A DNA stretch of 64,000 bases from Acidithiobacillus sulfurivorans (GCF_018853815.1 NZ_JAAOMP010000116.1:45246-109245); one strand, 5' to 3'; numbered from the stretch's first letter, positions 52,340 to 61,281 are shown. The notes: generated by a model from the sequence alone, not told the origin. A program made the numbers and translations.

Positions 52340-54394
52340 ATGAATTTTATCAGCCGTCTCTTACAAAAACTCAACTGGCATACTCTGGCCGCGCCCATAC
52401 TGGTGATCATGGTGCTGGCCATGCTCATTATCCCGCTACCTACTTTTCTGCTGGATATTTTGTTTACGTTTAACATTACCCTGGGGTTGATTATTCTGCT
52501 GGTCAGCCTGTACATGAAACGGCCCCTCGAATTTGCAGCCTTTCCTACGGCCTTGTTGCTGACGACCCTGCTGCGCTTGTCCCTGAACGTGGCTGCAGCG
52601 CGTATTATTCTCCTGCATGGGCAGAATGGTCCGGGCGCAGCGGGGCAGGTGATTGAATCTTTCGGTCAGTTTGTGGTGGGTGGAGATTACGTCGTTGGTA
52701 TTATTGTTTTCGCCATTCTGGTGATCATCAATTTTGTGGTGATCACCAAAGGGGCTGGTCGTATTGCTGAAGTCAGTGCCCGGTTTACCCTGGATGCCAT
52801 GCCCGGCAAACAAATGGCCATTGATGCCGATTTAAATGCGGGAATTATCGATCAGGAAGAAGCCCATCGGCGGCGCATCGAAATTGCTCAGGAAGCCGAC
52901 TTTTTCGGATCGATGGATGGTGCCAGCAAATTTGTGCGGGGTGATGCGGTAGCGGCCATTTTAATTTTGTTTATCAATTTGATTGGTGGTCTGATTATTG
53001 GCATTTGGCAGCATGGCCTGAGTTTAAGTACCGCCGCGCACGATTATACCTTGTTAAGTATTGGTGATGCACTGGTCGCACAGATTCCAGCTTTGGTCAT
53101 CTCCATAGCGGCCGGTATTGTGGTCAGCACCGTCAATACCGGTCAGGATTTGGGCAAGCAACTGATCGGCCAGGTATTTCAAAATAGAGAGGTGATGACT
53201 ATTGTGGCGGTTATTTTGGCCATACTGGGTCTGATTCCAGGGATGCCCCATTTACCTTTCCTGGGTGCGGCGGCATTGCTGGGCGCAATCGTCTGGTATG
53301 GTAAACAAGGTAAAGCGCCGGAAAAAGTTGTCGAGCCCCCTGTTGGTGGTCCAGAGCCGGAGGAGGTGACCTGGGCGAGTGTGGAGCCATTGGATCCTTT
53401 GGGACTTGAAGTCGGGTATCGTTTGATTCCGCTGGTGGACAAAGGCCAGGGTGGAGAATTACTGGCACGTATTCGCGGTGTTCGCAAAAAATTTGCCCAG
53501 GATTTTGGATTTTTGGTACCGGCAGTCCATGTTCGGGATAATCTGGAATTAAGGCCAACGGCTTATCGCATTAACGTGAAAGGCGTGGAAGTGGGAGGCG
53601 GGGAGGTATTTCCGGATTTGCTGCTGGCGATTGATCCCGGAAATGTTCTCGGAAAAATCGCGGGCACCCCGACCACCGATCCCTCTTTTGGATTGCCCGC
53701 CGTTTGGATTGACAAGGATGAGCGCGATAAAAGCGTGGCTTTGGGCTATACCGTGGTGGACCCGGCTACCGTGATTGCCACCCAGTTGCACCAGATTCTC
53801 CAAAGCCATGGTGCGGACTTGTTGGGTCGGGAAGAAGTGGAAGGGTTGCTTTCGCATTTGGCCAGTCGCTCTCCCAAACTGGTGGAAGATGTCATTCCCA
53901 AAATGCTTTCCCCGGACAAGCTGAAAAAAGTCTTGCAAAACCTCCTGAATGAGGGTGTCCCGATTCGCGATATGCGCACCATCGTCGAAATTTTGGCGGA
54001 GCATGCACCCCAAAGCCAGGATGTTGACGAATTGACGGCAGCCGTGCGCACAGCTCTGGGTCCCTATATTGTTCAGGGACTGTTTCCCGGGCAGTCAGAG
54101 CTACCTGTTGCCGTGCTTGACGGGCAGTTGGAACACTTATTGCAAGAGAGTCTGCGCAATAGTAATGGCGAAGCATTGGAGCCGGGGTTGGCACAGCGCG
54201 TACTGGAAAAGGCAGGGGACTTGATGCAGCAAATGGAGGCAGGGGGTATGCAGCCGGTATTGTTGGCCATGGCCCCCATGCGCACTTTTTTGGCGCGTTT
54301 TCTGGCGCGTAGTGCCCCCCGGATGCGGGTTCTTTCTTATGCGGAAATACCCGAAAGCAAAAAAATCAGGGTGGTGGCTACCCTGGGTGCCTGA
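52340..54394 (+). CDS. flhA: Export-gate ring protein FlhA
   Basis: 684 residues. N-terminal half with about eight membrane helices (VLAMLIIPLPTFLLDILFTF) and the FHIPEP-region motif (LLTTLLRLSLNVAAARIILL). The cytoplasmic ring domain starts near residue 345 and ends VLSYAEIPESKKIRVVATLG. It forms the nonameric ring that receives chaperone-substrate complexes. Confidence 0.97.
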   Translation: MNFISRLLQKLNWHTLAAPILVIMVLAMLIIPLPTFLLDILFTFNITLGLIILLVSLYMKRPLEFAAFPTALLLTTLLRLSLNVAAARIILLHGQNGPGAAGQVIESFGQFVVGGDYVVGIIVFAILVIINFVVITKGAGRIAEVSARFTLDAMPGKQMAIDADLNAGIIDQEEAHRRRIEIAQEADFFGSMDGASKFVRGDAVAAILILFINLIGGLIIGIWQHGLSLSTAAHDYTLLSIGDALVAQIPALVISIAAGIVVSTVNTGQDLGKQLIGQVFQNREVMTIVAVILAILGLIPGMPHLPFLGAAALLGAIVWYGKQGKAPEKVVEPPVGGPEPEEVTWASVEPLDPLGLEVGYRLIPLVDKGQGGELLARIRGVRKKFAQDFGFLVPAVHVRDNLELRPTAYRINVKGVEVGGGEVFPDLLLAIDPGNVLGKIAGTPTTDPSFGLPAVWIDKDERDKSVALGYTVVDPATVIATQLHQILQSHGADLLGREEVEGLLSHLASRSPKLVEDVIPKMLSPDKLKKVLQNLLNEGVPIRDMRTIVEILAEHAPQSQDVDELTAAVRTALGPYIVQGLFPGQSELPVAVLDGQLEHLLQESLRNSNGEALEPGLAQRVLEKAGDLMQQMEAGGMQPVLLAMAPMRTFLARFLARSAPRMRVLSYAEIPESKKIRVVATLGA

Positions 54395-54437
54395 TTTTTC
54401 AGGATGGTGCCTGAACGTCTAACAGGAGACAGTTTTT

Positions 54438-55625
54438 ATGAAAATCAAACGATTTAGTGGTGCCAACACCCGAGAAGTTCTCCAACAGATTCGGGGCACT
54501 CTGGGTCCCGATGCCGTAATTCTCTCCAATCGGGAGTCTGACGGTGAAGTGGAAATAGTAGCCGCCATTGATTTTGATGAAAAACAATGGAATGAAACCC
54601 AATCCATACCGGCCTGGCCAGAGCCTTTGCGTACCCATCCGGAAAAAACTGAAACATTCCAGCCAGCACAGCTATCCGCTAAAGCGGCGGCAATAGCACT
54701 GCCACAATCTTCGGCAACAGCTTCGCCACGTGACTTGTCTCATCCGCCGGCCTCCGCACCGTTGCGTGATGAACTGCAAGCCCTCAAACAGCTGGTGGAA
54801 AGACGTTGGGGTCCGCAACCGGTGCAGCAATCTGCTCAGGAATCCTTGACCGAGATGGGTTTTTCCGAAAAGTGGATTAAGGAGTTTCTGGTGCAGGGCG
54901 AATCCCAGGAGTGGGAGCAGGTATTACTCAGTACCCTCCAAGAAAAAGTCGGGATTAGCCAGGCATCTTTGGAAAAACCGGGGTTGTTTGTTTTGATGGG
55001 GCCAACGGGTTCGGGTAAAACCACCAGCATCGCCAAGTTGGCTGCTGCTCAGGTTCTCCGGCATGGTCCTCACTCGGTGGCACTTCTGACTACCGATACT
55101 TATCGGATTGCCGGTGTTGAACAGCTCGATATTTATGCGCGTATTCTCGGCGTTCCTCTGGATGTGATCAAAGGTCCTGAGGATTTGCTGAAATCCCTGG
55201 AAAAGCATCGCGACCGTTCATGGATATTTATAGATACCATCGGCATGGGACCCAGGGATCCCCGACTGAATGAACAACTCCAGTGGTTTGCGGCGCTGGG
55301 CGCTGATGCGCAAAGATTTTTGCTGGTACCTGCCAGTCTCAGTGGTCGAAATCTGGCTACTGTTCTGCAACCTTATACGGATATTCCTCTCAGTGGAGCC
55401 ATAATTTCCAAGGTGGATGAAACTCCGGCCTTTGCGGCAGTTTTGGAATGGCTTGCCGCACAGCATCTGCCCGTTGCCTGGTATAGTGATGGCCAGAAAG
55501 TCCCGGAAGATATGCATGAAGCGCCTTGGGAGCAATTAATGAACTTGCTCAAGATGAATGGTGCGCTCCAGAAGGATAAACTGGCAGATGATCCGGGGAG
55601 CCGTTACCATGGCGGCCAGTTATGA
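54438..55625 (+). CDS. flhF: Polar flagellar GTPase FlhF
   Basis: 395 residues. The N-terminal B region begins MKIKRFSGANTREVLQQIRG. The SRP-type GTPase domain has G1 VLMGPTGSGKTTSIAKLAAA (about 184-203), G2/G3 DTYRIAGVEQLDIYARILGV and FIDTIGMGPRDP (the common DTAG reads DTIG). FlhF directs the flagellum to the pole. Overlaps flhG by four bases. Confidence 0.95.
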   Translation: MKIKRFSGANTREVLQQIRGTLGPDAVILSNRESDGEVEIVAAIDFDEKQWNETQSIPAWPEPLRTHPEKTETFQPAQLSAKAAAIALPQSSATASPRDLSHPPASAPLRDELQALKQLVERRWGPQPVQQSAQESLTEMGFSEKWIKEFLVQGESQEWEQVLLSTLQEKVGISQASLEKPGLFVLMGPTGSGKTTSIAKLAAAQVLRHGPHSVALLTTDTYRIAGVEQLDIYARILGVPLDVIKGPEDLLKSLEKHRDRSWIFIDTIGMGPRDPRLNEQLQWFAALGADAQRFLLVPASLSGRNLATVLQPYTDIPLSGAIISKVDETPAFAAVLEWLAAQHLPVAWYSDGQKVPEDMHEAPWEQLMNLLKMNGALQKDKLADDPGSRYHGGQL

Positions 55626-56524
55626 ATAAATCCAGGTTGAATATATTGGTTCAGGACGAAAACAGGTTGGATCAGGCAGAAGGGCTACGCCGAATGCGGG
55701 CAAGAAAACCAATCAAAGTGATCGCCATTGCCAGTGGCAAGGGTGGGGTGGGTAAAACCAATGTGGCCGTTAATCTGGCGGTCGCTTTGGCTCAACAGGG
55801 GGCCAAGCCCCTGCTTTTTGATGCGGACCTTGGTCTTGGCAATGTCGATGTGCTGTTGGGGCTCAGTCCGCGCTATAACCTGTCGCATGTGATTTCCGGC
55901 GAAAAAAGCATGGAAGAGGTGCTGATTACCGGCCCCTGGAATATCCGCATCCTGCCAGCTGCCAGTGGAGTGGCACAGATGGCCAATCTGGACACACAGT
56001 CTCAGGCCAATTTGATTCAGGCTGTTGGTGATCTGAGTCTGGATATGGATTATCTGTTGATAGATCTGCCTGCCGGTATCGCCGGGGACGTGCTGACATT
56101 TAGTCAGGCAGCACAAGAGGTTCTGGTAGTACTTTCCAATGAGCCTGCTTCCATTACGGATGCCTATGCGTTAATCAAGGTACTTAGCCGTAATCACGGA
56201 GTGCGTCGTTTCAAGGTGTTACCCAACATGGTCAGGGATCAAAGAGAAGGGGATGCCTTGTTCCAGCGTATTGCCAAAGTGGCCGACGGATATCTGGATG
56301 TGACGTTGGAACAAATTGGCAGTATTCCGCTGGATCCTGCCCTGCGTGCGGCGGTTCGTTCCCAGAAAGCGGTTGTGGAAATGTATCCGGATGCCCCGGT
56401 TTCCCGAGCGCTGCAAGATTTGGCTGTGGCGGTTGAACGTTGGCCGCACTCCTTTAATGCTTCAGGGCATATGGCTTTTTTCATGGAGCGTTTACTGATG
56501 AAAAATCCCGAGATATCTATCTGA
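55622..56524 (+). CDS. flhG: Flagellar number ATPase FlhG/FleN
   Basis: 300 residues, MinD/ParA family. The N-terminal DQAEGLRRM helix activates FlhF. The deviant Walker A is IASGKGGVGKT (K40/K45), with Walker B-like FDADLGLGNVDVLLGL. It limits flagellar number and, in Pseudomonas, represses FleQ. Its stop shares one base with the fliA start. Confidence 0.96.
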   Translation: MNKSRLNILVQDENRLDQAEGLRRMRARKPIKVIAIASGKGGVGKTNVAVNLAVALAQQGAKPLLFDADLGLGNVDVLLGLSPRYNLSHVISGEKSMEEVLITGPWNIRILPAASGVAQMANLDTQSQANLIQAVGDLSLDMDYLLIDLPAGIAGDVLTFSQAAQEVLVVLSNEPASITDAYALIKVLSRNHGVRRFKVLPNMVRDQREGDALFQRIAKVADGYLDVTLEQIGSIPLDPALRAAVRSQKAVVEMYPDAPVSRALQDLAVAVERWPHSFNASGHMAFFMERLLMKNPEISI

Positions 56525-57249
56525 TGAGTGCTCGACGGGCCGCTGATCCATCGGTTGAAATGAGTGCAGAGGTGGCGCGTTTCGCACCATTGGTACAGCG
56601 TATTGCCCAGCGGGTGTGGGCCCGGTTGCCGGCCAATATTGAATTGGCAGATTTGGTTCAGGCGGGCTTGATTGGTTTGATGGATGCGCTTTCCGGCCAG
56701 GAAAATAGTGCGGGTGAGGCTTTTGTAGCTTATGCCAGTTTGCGTATCCGTGGCAGTATTATGGATGAGCTACGTAATCAGGATTGGCTTCCCCGGCGTG
56801 CGCGGGCCAAGGAGCAAACTATACGCAAGGCCATTAATCGCCTTGAACAGCAATTGGGCCGTGCTCCTGAAGAAGAGGAAGTTGCCGCCGCGCTGGGATG
56901 GAATCTCAAAACCTATCAATCCGCTTTGCAGGATACGGGTGGACAGATTGTTTATCTGGAAGATTTAAGTGCGGATCAGGATGTTTTTGCGGGTCGTTAT
57001 TTGCGCGATAAAACCCCTGACATGACAGCCATATTGGGTTCGGCGGAGTTCGCTCGAGATCTTCAAGGTGGTATAAAAAGCCTTCCCGAACGGGAGCAGC
57101 AGGTATTAGCCCTGTACTATCAGGAAGAGTTGACCCTGAAAGAAATCGGCATCGTGCTTGACGTCACGGAATCCCGGGTTAGCCAGATTATGCGTCAGGC
57201 CATTTTGCGTTTACGCAGTAATCTTGGTGATTGGAATGATGCTCCGTAA
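56524..57249 (+). CDS. fliA: Flagellar sigma-28 factor FliA
   Basis: 241 residues. Sigma region 2 (VQAGLIGLMDALSGQENSAG, FVAYASLRIRGSIMDELRNQ), region 3 and the region 4 HTH (LTLKEIGIVLDVTESRVSQI). It drives the late genes; its sites appear before fliC, flgM, cheY and the second fliS. It sits with flhF-flhG, as in Pseudomonas. Confidence 0.97.
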   Translation: MSARRAADPSVEMSAEVARFAPLVQRIAQRVWARLPANIELADLVQAGLIGLMDALSGQENSAGEAFVAYASLRIRGSIMDELRNQDWLPRRARAKEQTIRKAINRLEQQLGRAPEEEEVAAALGWNLKTYQSALQDTGGQIVYLEDLSADQDVFAGRYLRDKTPDMTAILGSAEFARDLQGGIKSLPEREQQVLALYYQEELTLKEIGIVLDVTESRVSQIMRQAILRLRSNLGDWNDAP

Positions 57250-57261
57250 AATGGGTGCTAC

Positions 57262-58005
57262 ATGGATTTTCTGACAATAATAGGTCTGGTAGTGGCCTTT
57301 GGCGGGATATTTTTAGGGCAATTGCTGGAGGGCGGTAAGCTGAGTTCCGTTTTGCAGCTTACGGCTTTTATCATCGTCATCGGCGGCACCATGGGGGCGG
57401 TGATGGTGCAGTATCGGCTTCCGGTTTTTGTTCGTTCTTTGAAAATGGTGCCGTGGATTATTTTGCCCCCCAAAACAGATCCTCAGCCGATCATTCAAGA
57501 ACTTCTGGAATGGAGCAATGCAGCGCGCAAAAATGGCTTGCTGGCTTTGGAAGGATTGTTGGAGAGCGTCACTGATCCATTTATGCGTAAAGGGTTGCAG
57601 ATGTTGGTGGATGGCTCAGAGCCTGCCAAAATCCGTGCTACACTCGAAGTGGATATGGATTCCCGCTCGGAAATTGAACGTCAGGCAGCTCGGGTTTTTG
57701 AATCAGCGGGTGGCTATTCGCCGACGATAGGTATCCTCGGTGCCGTTCTGGGTTTGATACACGTGATGGAAAACCTTGCCGATCCTGCAAAGTTGGGAGC
57801 GGGTATCGCCACAGCCTTCGTTGCCACAATATATGGGGTGGGCTCTGCCAATCTGCTGTTTCTGCCTATTTCCAACAAACTTAAGGGTATTGTTCACCAG
57901 CAGAATTATTTGCGGGAGATGATCATTGAAGGTCTGGTCGGCATTGCGGAAGGAGAAAATCCGAAACTTATTGAAGGACGACTCCAAAGTTTTTATGCGG
58001 AATAA
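57262..58005 (+). CDS. motC: Flagellar motor stator protein MotC (MotA family)
   Basis: 247 residues. The four-helix MotA fold: a first helix TIIGLVVAFGGIFLGQLLEG, cytoplasmic loop with torque charges, and later helices (GYSPTIGILGAVLGLIHVME, FVATIYGVGSANLLFLPISN). The sequence is of the Pseudomonas MotC type (about 246 residues), against 286 for the MotA at 61805. Its partner motD is about 50 kb away at 7482. Confidence 0.92.
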   Translation: MDFLTIIGLVVAFGGIFLGQLLEGGKLSSVLQLTAFIIVIGGTMGAVMVQYRLPVFVRSLKMVPWIILPPKTDPQPIIQELLEWSNAARKNGLLALEGLLESVTDPFMRKGLQMLVDGSEPAKIRATLEVDMDSRSEIERQAARVFESAGGYSPTIGILGAVLGLIHVMENLADPAKLGAGIATAFVATIYGVGSANLLFLPISNKLKGIVHQQNYLREMIIEGLVGIAEGENPKLIEGRLQSFYAE

Positions 58006-58016
58006 GGAGCATTCAC

Positions 58017-58172
58017 ATGGCTGATATTCCTTTTCGTCCAGTAGAAACGGGCACGCAACCTGTCCAACCTTTGCGCCCTGTCAATCAGGATCAAAAGCAA
58101 AATTCAAAGTCGCCCAAAACCCCTAAGCGCAAGAAGGGGGAGCCGGGTCATCAACTGGATGAGTTTGCCTGA
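58017..58172 (+). CDS. Small basic protein after motC, function unknown
   Basis: 51 residues from ATG 58017 with a strong ribosome site (AAGGAG 7 bases upstream). It is Pro/Gln/Lys rich and looks disordered, with a basic stretch (KSPKTPKRKKGEPG) and the end HQLDEFA. No membrane or signal segment. Position 11 bases after motC suggests co-expression with the stator. Its end overlaps the convergent diguanylate cyclase gene by 22 bases. I do not recognise a family. Confidence 0.6.
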   Translation: MADIPFRPVETGTQPVQPLRPVNQDQKQNSKSPKTPKRKKGEPGHQLDEFA

Positions 58173-59713
58173 TCAGCCAGGTAAATGCGCTGGCGCCCAT
58201 CTGTTTTAGCGTGATACATGGCCTTGTCGGCCGCAGCTATGCTTTGTTCCTGACTACAGGAATTTTGCCAGAGGCTGATTCCGCCGCTGAAACTGATTTT
58301 CAGCGGCTGGTCTTGAGTCTGAAATAACTGCCGACCCAATCGGGTTTGCACACGTTCCAGAATATCCAATGCGTTTTCTGGCATTGTATCGGGCATCAAA
58401 ATGACAAATTCTTCACCTCCATAACGGGTGATGACGTCATTGGCTCGCAAGGTGTCCTGTAAAATTTTAGCCATTCCTTGTAACACCTGGTCACCCAGAT
58501 CGTGTCCATGCTGGTCATTGACCTGTTTGAAATGGTCAAGGTCGACAATGGCGACAGTCAGCGGCTGATTGAGGCGCTGGGCTCTGGCGGATTCGCGAGC
58601 AAAAGCGGCGCTCAGCCCCCGCCGATTCAATGTTCCGGTAAGAGGATCTACATGAACCAGCTGACTGATGGATTCCATTTCTTCTTCCAGCTTGCGAATT
58701 TTTTCCTGGGCAGCGTTCAGACGATTTTTTGCCTGGAGCAAGGTATTTCTTGCTTCAATGGATTGTTTGGAAATGTTTTTGCTGGTATTCAAGACTGCAC
58801 TGACAATTTTTCGTATTTGCTGCCAATCGGTTGCACTATCCAGCTCACTGGCCAGACTCTCCAGTTGTTGGTGATTACGTCCATTCTCACCGGCCATACT
58901 TTCGACAGATATCAGCACCAGATTCACGAGATCACGAATAGCCTCGCGGGCTTCTCTGACCTCAGATTTCAGCTTTCCTTGCTGGAAAATGACTTCTTTC
59001 ACCCTGCTGATCGCCAAATCCAGCTCTTCGTGATTATCGGCAATTTGAACGGCCTGCCGCACAACATCCATTTGCCCGGACAAAAACGCATCATTATCAA
59101 GCAGGTCGGCCACATTTCGCAGCAGTAGTTGCAAAAGTTCCTGTAAACCCTTGCGTATTTTTATTTCTTTTGCTTCCAGCTCCTGCTGGTGGTGTAAAAG
59201 ATCTCTGGCTAAAGGAAACAGGGCATCCGGTTTAATTTCGTTTTCATTAAGAAGCCCATCCAGTTGCTCCAGGAGGAGGGTGCTCGACTGGTCATGGTCT
59301 CGTATGGAATGCCGGATAACCGTCCGGAACAACTTCTGCCAGATCCCACAATTTACATCGTCAGAATCATTTTCATTAATGTCTTCGGGTTCGATTTGTA
59401 CCTGCCGTGTGGAGAGCTTTTCCCATTTTTGGAGAAGTTGATCCAGCTTTATGGCCAAAGTGCTGGCATTTTTTTCTTCCAGAAGCTGGTTTTTAGACAA
59501 TATTTTTTGAAGATGCGATAAACCCGATTGAGATCTTTCCCATTCCGTGCAGAAGCGTCGCATAAGATCGTGCCAATTCATTTCGGGGGCACTATGTGCT
59601 CCTGAAATTTCATGGTAGCACTGCGTATAATTTTCGGGAGTCGGTGATAAACCAAGCTCCATAAGGCGTTTAAGGGCTTCCCGCGCAATTTCTGAGGGAG
59701 TTTTGTTGGTCAT
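58151..59713 (-). CDS. Diguanylate cyclase with long N-terminal helical region (GGDEF)
   Basis: About 520 residues from ATG 59713; in-frame ATG 59731 and TTG 59746 are alternatives. The first 350 residues are helical with coiled coil (QAKNRLNAAQEKIRKLEEEM) and no membrane segment. The C-terminal GGDEF domain begins VDPLTGTLNRRG and has the active site RYGGEEFVILMP near residue 430, with the inhibitory-site motif RxxD (RAND) just before it. So it probably makes c-di-GMP and is product-inhibited. The input is unknown. It follows the next gene in the same leftward unit with a 69-base gap. Confidence 0.9.
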   Translation of the reverse strand: MTNKTPSEIAREALKRLMELGLSPTPENYTQCYHEISGAHSAPEMNWHDLMRRFCTEWERSQSGLSHLQKILSKNQLLEEKNASTLAIKLDQLLQKWEKLSTRQVQIEPEDINENDSDDVNCGIWQKLFRTVIRHSIRDHDQSSTLLLEQLDGLLNENEIKPDALFPLARDLLHHQQELEAKEIKIRKGLQELLQLLLRNVADLLDNDAFLSGQMDVVRQAVQIADNHEELDLAISRVKEVIFQQGKLKSEVREAREAIRDLVNLVLISVESMAGENGRNHQQLESLASELDSATDWQQIRKIVSAVLNTSKNISKQSIEARNTLLQAKNRLNAAQEKIRKLEEEMESISQLVHVDPLTGTLNRRGLSAAFARESARAQRLNQPLTVAIVDLDHFKQVNDQHGHDLGDQVLQGMAKILQDTLRANDVITRYGGEEFVILMPDTMPENALDILERVQTRLGRQLFQTQDQPLKISFSGGISLWQNSCSQEQSIAAADKAMYHAKTDGRQRIYLADQANSSS

Positions 59714-59782
59714 GCTGATAATGCCTTTCATTCTTGCTACGCTCAAAAGCTATCGTAATGACTTAGTAGAAAAAAGGAAAGG

Positions 59783-60664
59783 TCAAGGTAGCAGGCGCGC
59801 CTGGTTTCGCCCTTCATGTTTGGCCTGATATAGTGCTGCATCGGCAATGACAATTCTTTCATGGGATGGCACATTGGGCAGTAAGGTGGTTATCCCAATG
59901 GAAATGGTCACCTGAACAGAGGGGTGTTGTACCAGCGGAAAGGGGTCAGAGGCGATTTTTTGACAAAGTCGCTGGGCAGCAAGCAGGGCGCAACTTTTAT
60001 GCATTTGTGGAAATATAGCCAAAAACTCTTCGCCACCGTAGCGATATAATCCATCGTACGGGCGCAATGCACAGTGCAAACGTCGGGAAAGCTCCTTCAG
60101 GACAAGGTCGCCATTCATATGTCCAAAGCGATCATTGAATGTTTTGAAATGATCCACATCCAGCATGGCAATAAATGCAGAAGCACCACGGTCAACCAAG
60201 GCCTGTTCGCGACAGAGGTCATCCTCCATGCGGCGACGATTAAGCAGGCCAGTGAGTGGGTCCACCTCCCCTAAATTTCTACTGAATGCCACGATTTCGT
60301 CAAAACATTGGCGCTCAAGGGCCTCGGCGGCATTCATCACCGCAAATAAATCACTGGCAGGTTCTTCATTTAAATTGAGATCTTGCAGTTTTTGCAGGAT
60401 TTTGTGATAGCTTTTTTGCAGATCCTGCCAAAACACTCGACGTGCTTCCGGGACCCGCGATTCCGGTGTATGCAAGGATTGCAGTACGGCCTGCTCAGCT
60501 TGTCGAGGTAATGGACGTCCTTGCAGATGCTCGCGTAGCCAAAGTTGCCAGAATGATTTCCATGCCTCATAAAAATTGACGAGATCAGCCAGATAGGGGC
60601 TGCTGTCAACTTGAGAAGCATTATTTTGATGCGCGTATGTTTCAGTTTGTGATCGTGCAGTCAT
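59783..60664 (-). CDS. Diguanylate cyclase, DgcZ-like layout
   Basis: 293 residues from ATG 60664 with a strong ribosome site (GGAGGTGAG). The N-terminal helical bundle (about 1-125) is followed by a complete GGDEF domain: VDPLTGLLNRRRMEDDLCRE, MLDVDHFKTFNDRFGHMNGD, RYGGEEFLAIFP, with the RxxD site RPYD. Size and layout resemble E. coli DgcZ, whose N-terminal domain is a zinc-binding CZB, but the Cys and most His ligands are not recognisable here, so any sensing differs. It has a sigma-54 promoter, so it belongs to the flagellar regulon. Confidence 0.9.
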   Translation of the reverse strand: MTARSQTETYAHQNNASQVDSSPYLADLVNFYEAWKSFWQLWLREHLQGRPLPRQAEQAVLQSLHTPESRVPEARRVFWQDLQKSYHKILQKLQDLNLNEEPASDLFAVMNAAEALERQCFDEIVAFSRNLGEVDPLTGLLNRRRMEDDLCREQALVDRGASAFIAMLDVDHFKTFNDRFGHMNGDLVLKELSRRLHCALRPYDGLYRYGGEEFLAIFPQMHKSCALLAAQRLCQKIASDPFPLVQHPSVQVTISIGITTLLPNVPSHERIVIADAALYQAKHEGRNQARLLP

Positions 60665-60690
60665 GGCTCACCTCCGTTGGCGATTCTAAA

Positions 60691-60706
60691 AGCAAAAGCC
60701 ATGCCA
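60691..60706 (-). promoter_or_regulatory. Sigma-54 promoter of the diguanylate cyclase pair
   Basis: The leftward strand reads TGGCATGGCTTTTGCT, an exact TGGC-N7-TTGCT match. It lies 27 bases before the start at 60664, giving a leader of about 16 bases. It is divergent from the sigma-28 site at 60749. Confidence 0.78.
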
Positions 60707-60748
60707 TTTTTCGATTTTTGGGGTCGAGTCTTTGTTGGGGATGCATCC

Positions 60749-60776
60749 TTAAGTTTTTCCTGAGATGTGCCGTTAT
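60749..60776 (+). promoter_or_regulatory. FliA (sigma-28) promoter of second fliS, fliL, motA, motB
   Basis: TTAAGTTT-N12-GCCGTTAT, with the same -10 and spacing as fliC. Predicted leader is about 25 bases before the start at 60808. Confidence 0.75.
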
Positions 60777-60807
60777 CCTGTTTATTACGGGGTGGGGAGA
60801 TCCATAT

Positions 60808-61242
60808 ATGCACCATACATTAAAGCGATCTGTGCGTGACCAGAGCTTCGATTTCATTCAGGAAACAGATTTTTCACTGATGCAGCTCGGTCTGGAGGGC
60901 GTTGTAGCCTATTTGCTGCGCATCCAGAACGCCCTCGAGCATCGTGATTATGTGGCCAAACGTGTGGCAGTGGAACGCGCCGAACAACTCGTACAACATC
61001 TGCTTTTGCATTTAGGAGAAGAAACCCAAAAAGCAGTGATTGTGCGCCTGGACCGATTGTATCGTTACCTGCTTCTCAAATTGGCCCACTGTAATATGTT
61101 CAATGATCTGGAGGCGCTTTACGGTTGCGAGCCGATCATTGAGGATTTGCGACTGGAGTGGTCTATTGTGCACGGGGAACAGAGAGATGAAGAGGTCCGG
61201 TTTTCCAGATTAATAGACTTTGATGATATGCTTGCTGGGTAA
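60808..61242 (+). CDS. FliS paralogue
   Basis: 144 residues from ATG 60808 (GGGGAG upstream); a longer reading to 60637 has an unrelated hydrophobic start and would cross the sigma-28 promoter. It aligns with FliS at 35624: LMQLGLEGVVAYLLRIQNAL, KRVAVERAEQLVQHLLLHLG, RLDRLYRYLLLKLAHCNMFN and DLEALYGCEPIIEDLRLEW. The C-terminal tail is longer and acidic. The N-terminal residues that plug the flagellin site differ. Its client is unknown; a different late substrate or a regulator role is possible. Confidence 0.85.
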   Translation: MHHTLKRSVRDQSFDFIQETDFSLMQLGLEGVVAYLLRIQNALEHRDYVAKRVAVERAEQLVQHLLLHLGEETQKAVIVRLDRLYRYLLLKLAHCNMFNDLEALYGCEPIIEDLRLEWSIVHGEQRDEEVRFSRLIDFDDMLAG

Positions 61243-61281
61243 ATTTTACATTATTGAGAAATACGTATAGGCAAGGACGCC

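Noticed and set aside
60637..60807. N-terminal extension of the second FliS with hydrophobic residues
   Set aside because: It overlaps the start of a divergent gene and the sigma-28 promoter, and FliS homology begins after ATG 60808.
61243..61281. Sigma-28-like TAAATTTT before fliL
   Set aside because: No matching -10 at the spacing used by the other four sites; fliL is probably read from 60749.
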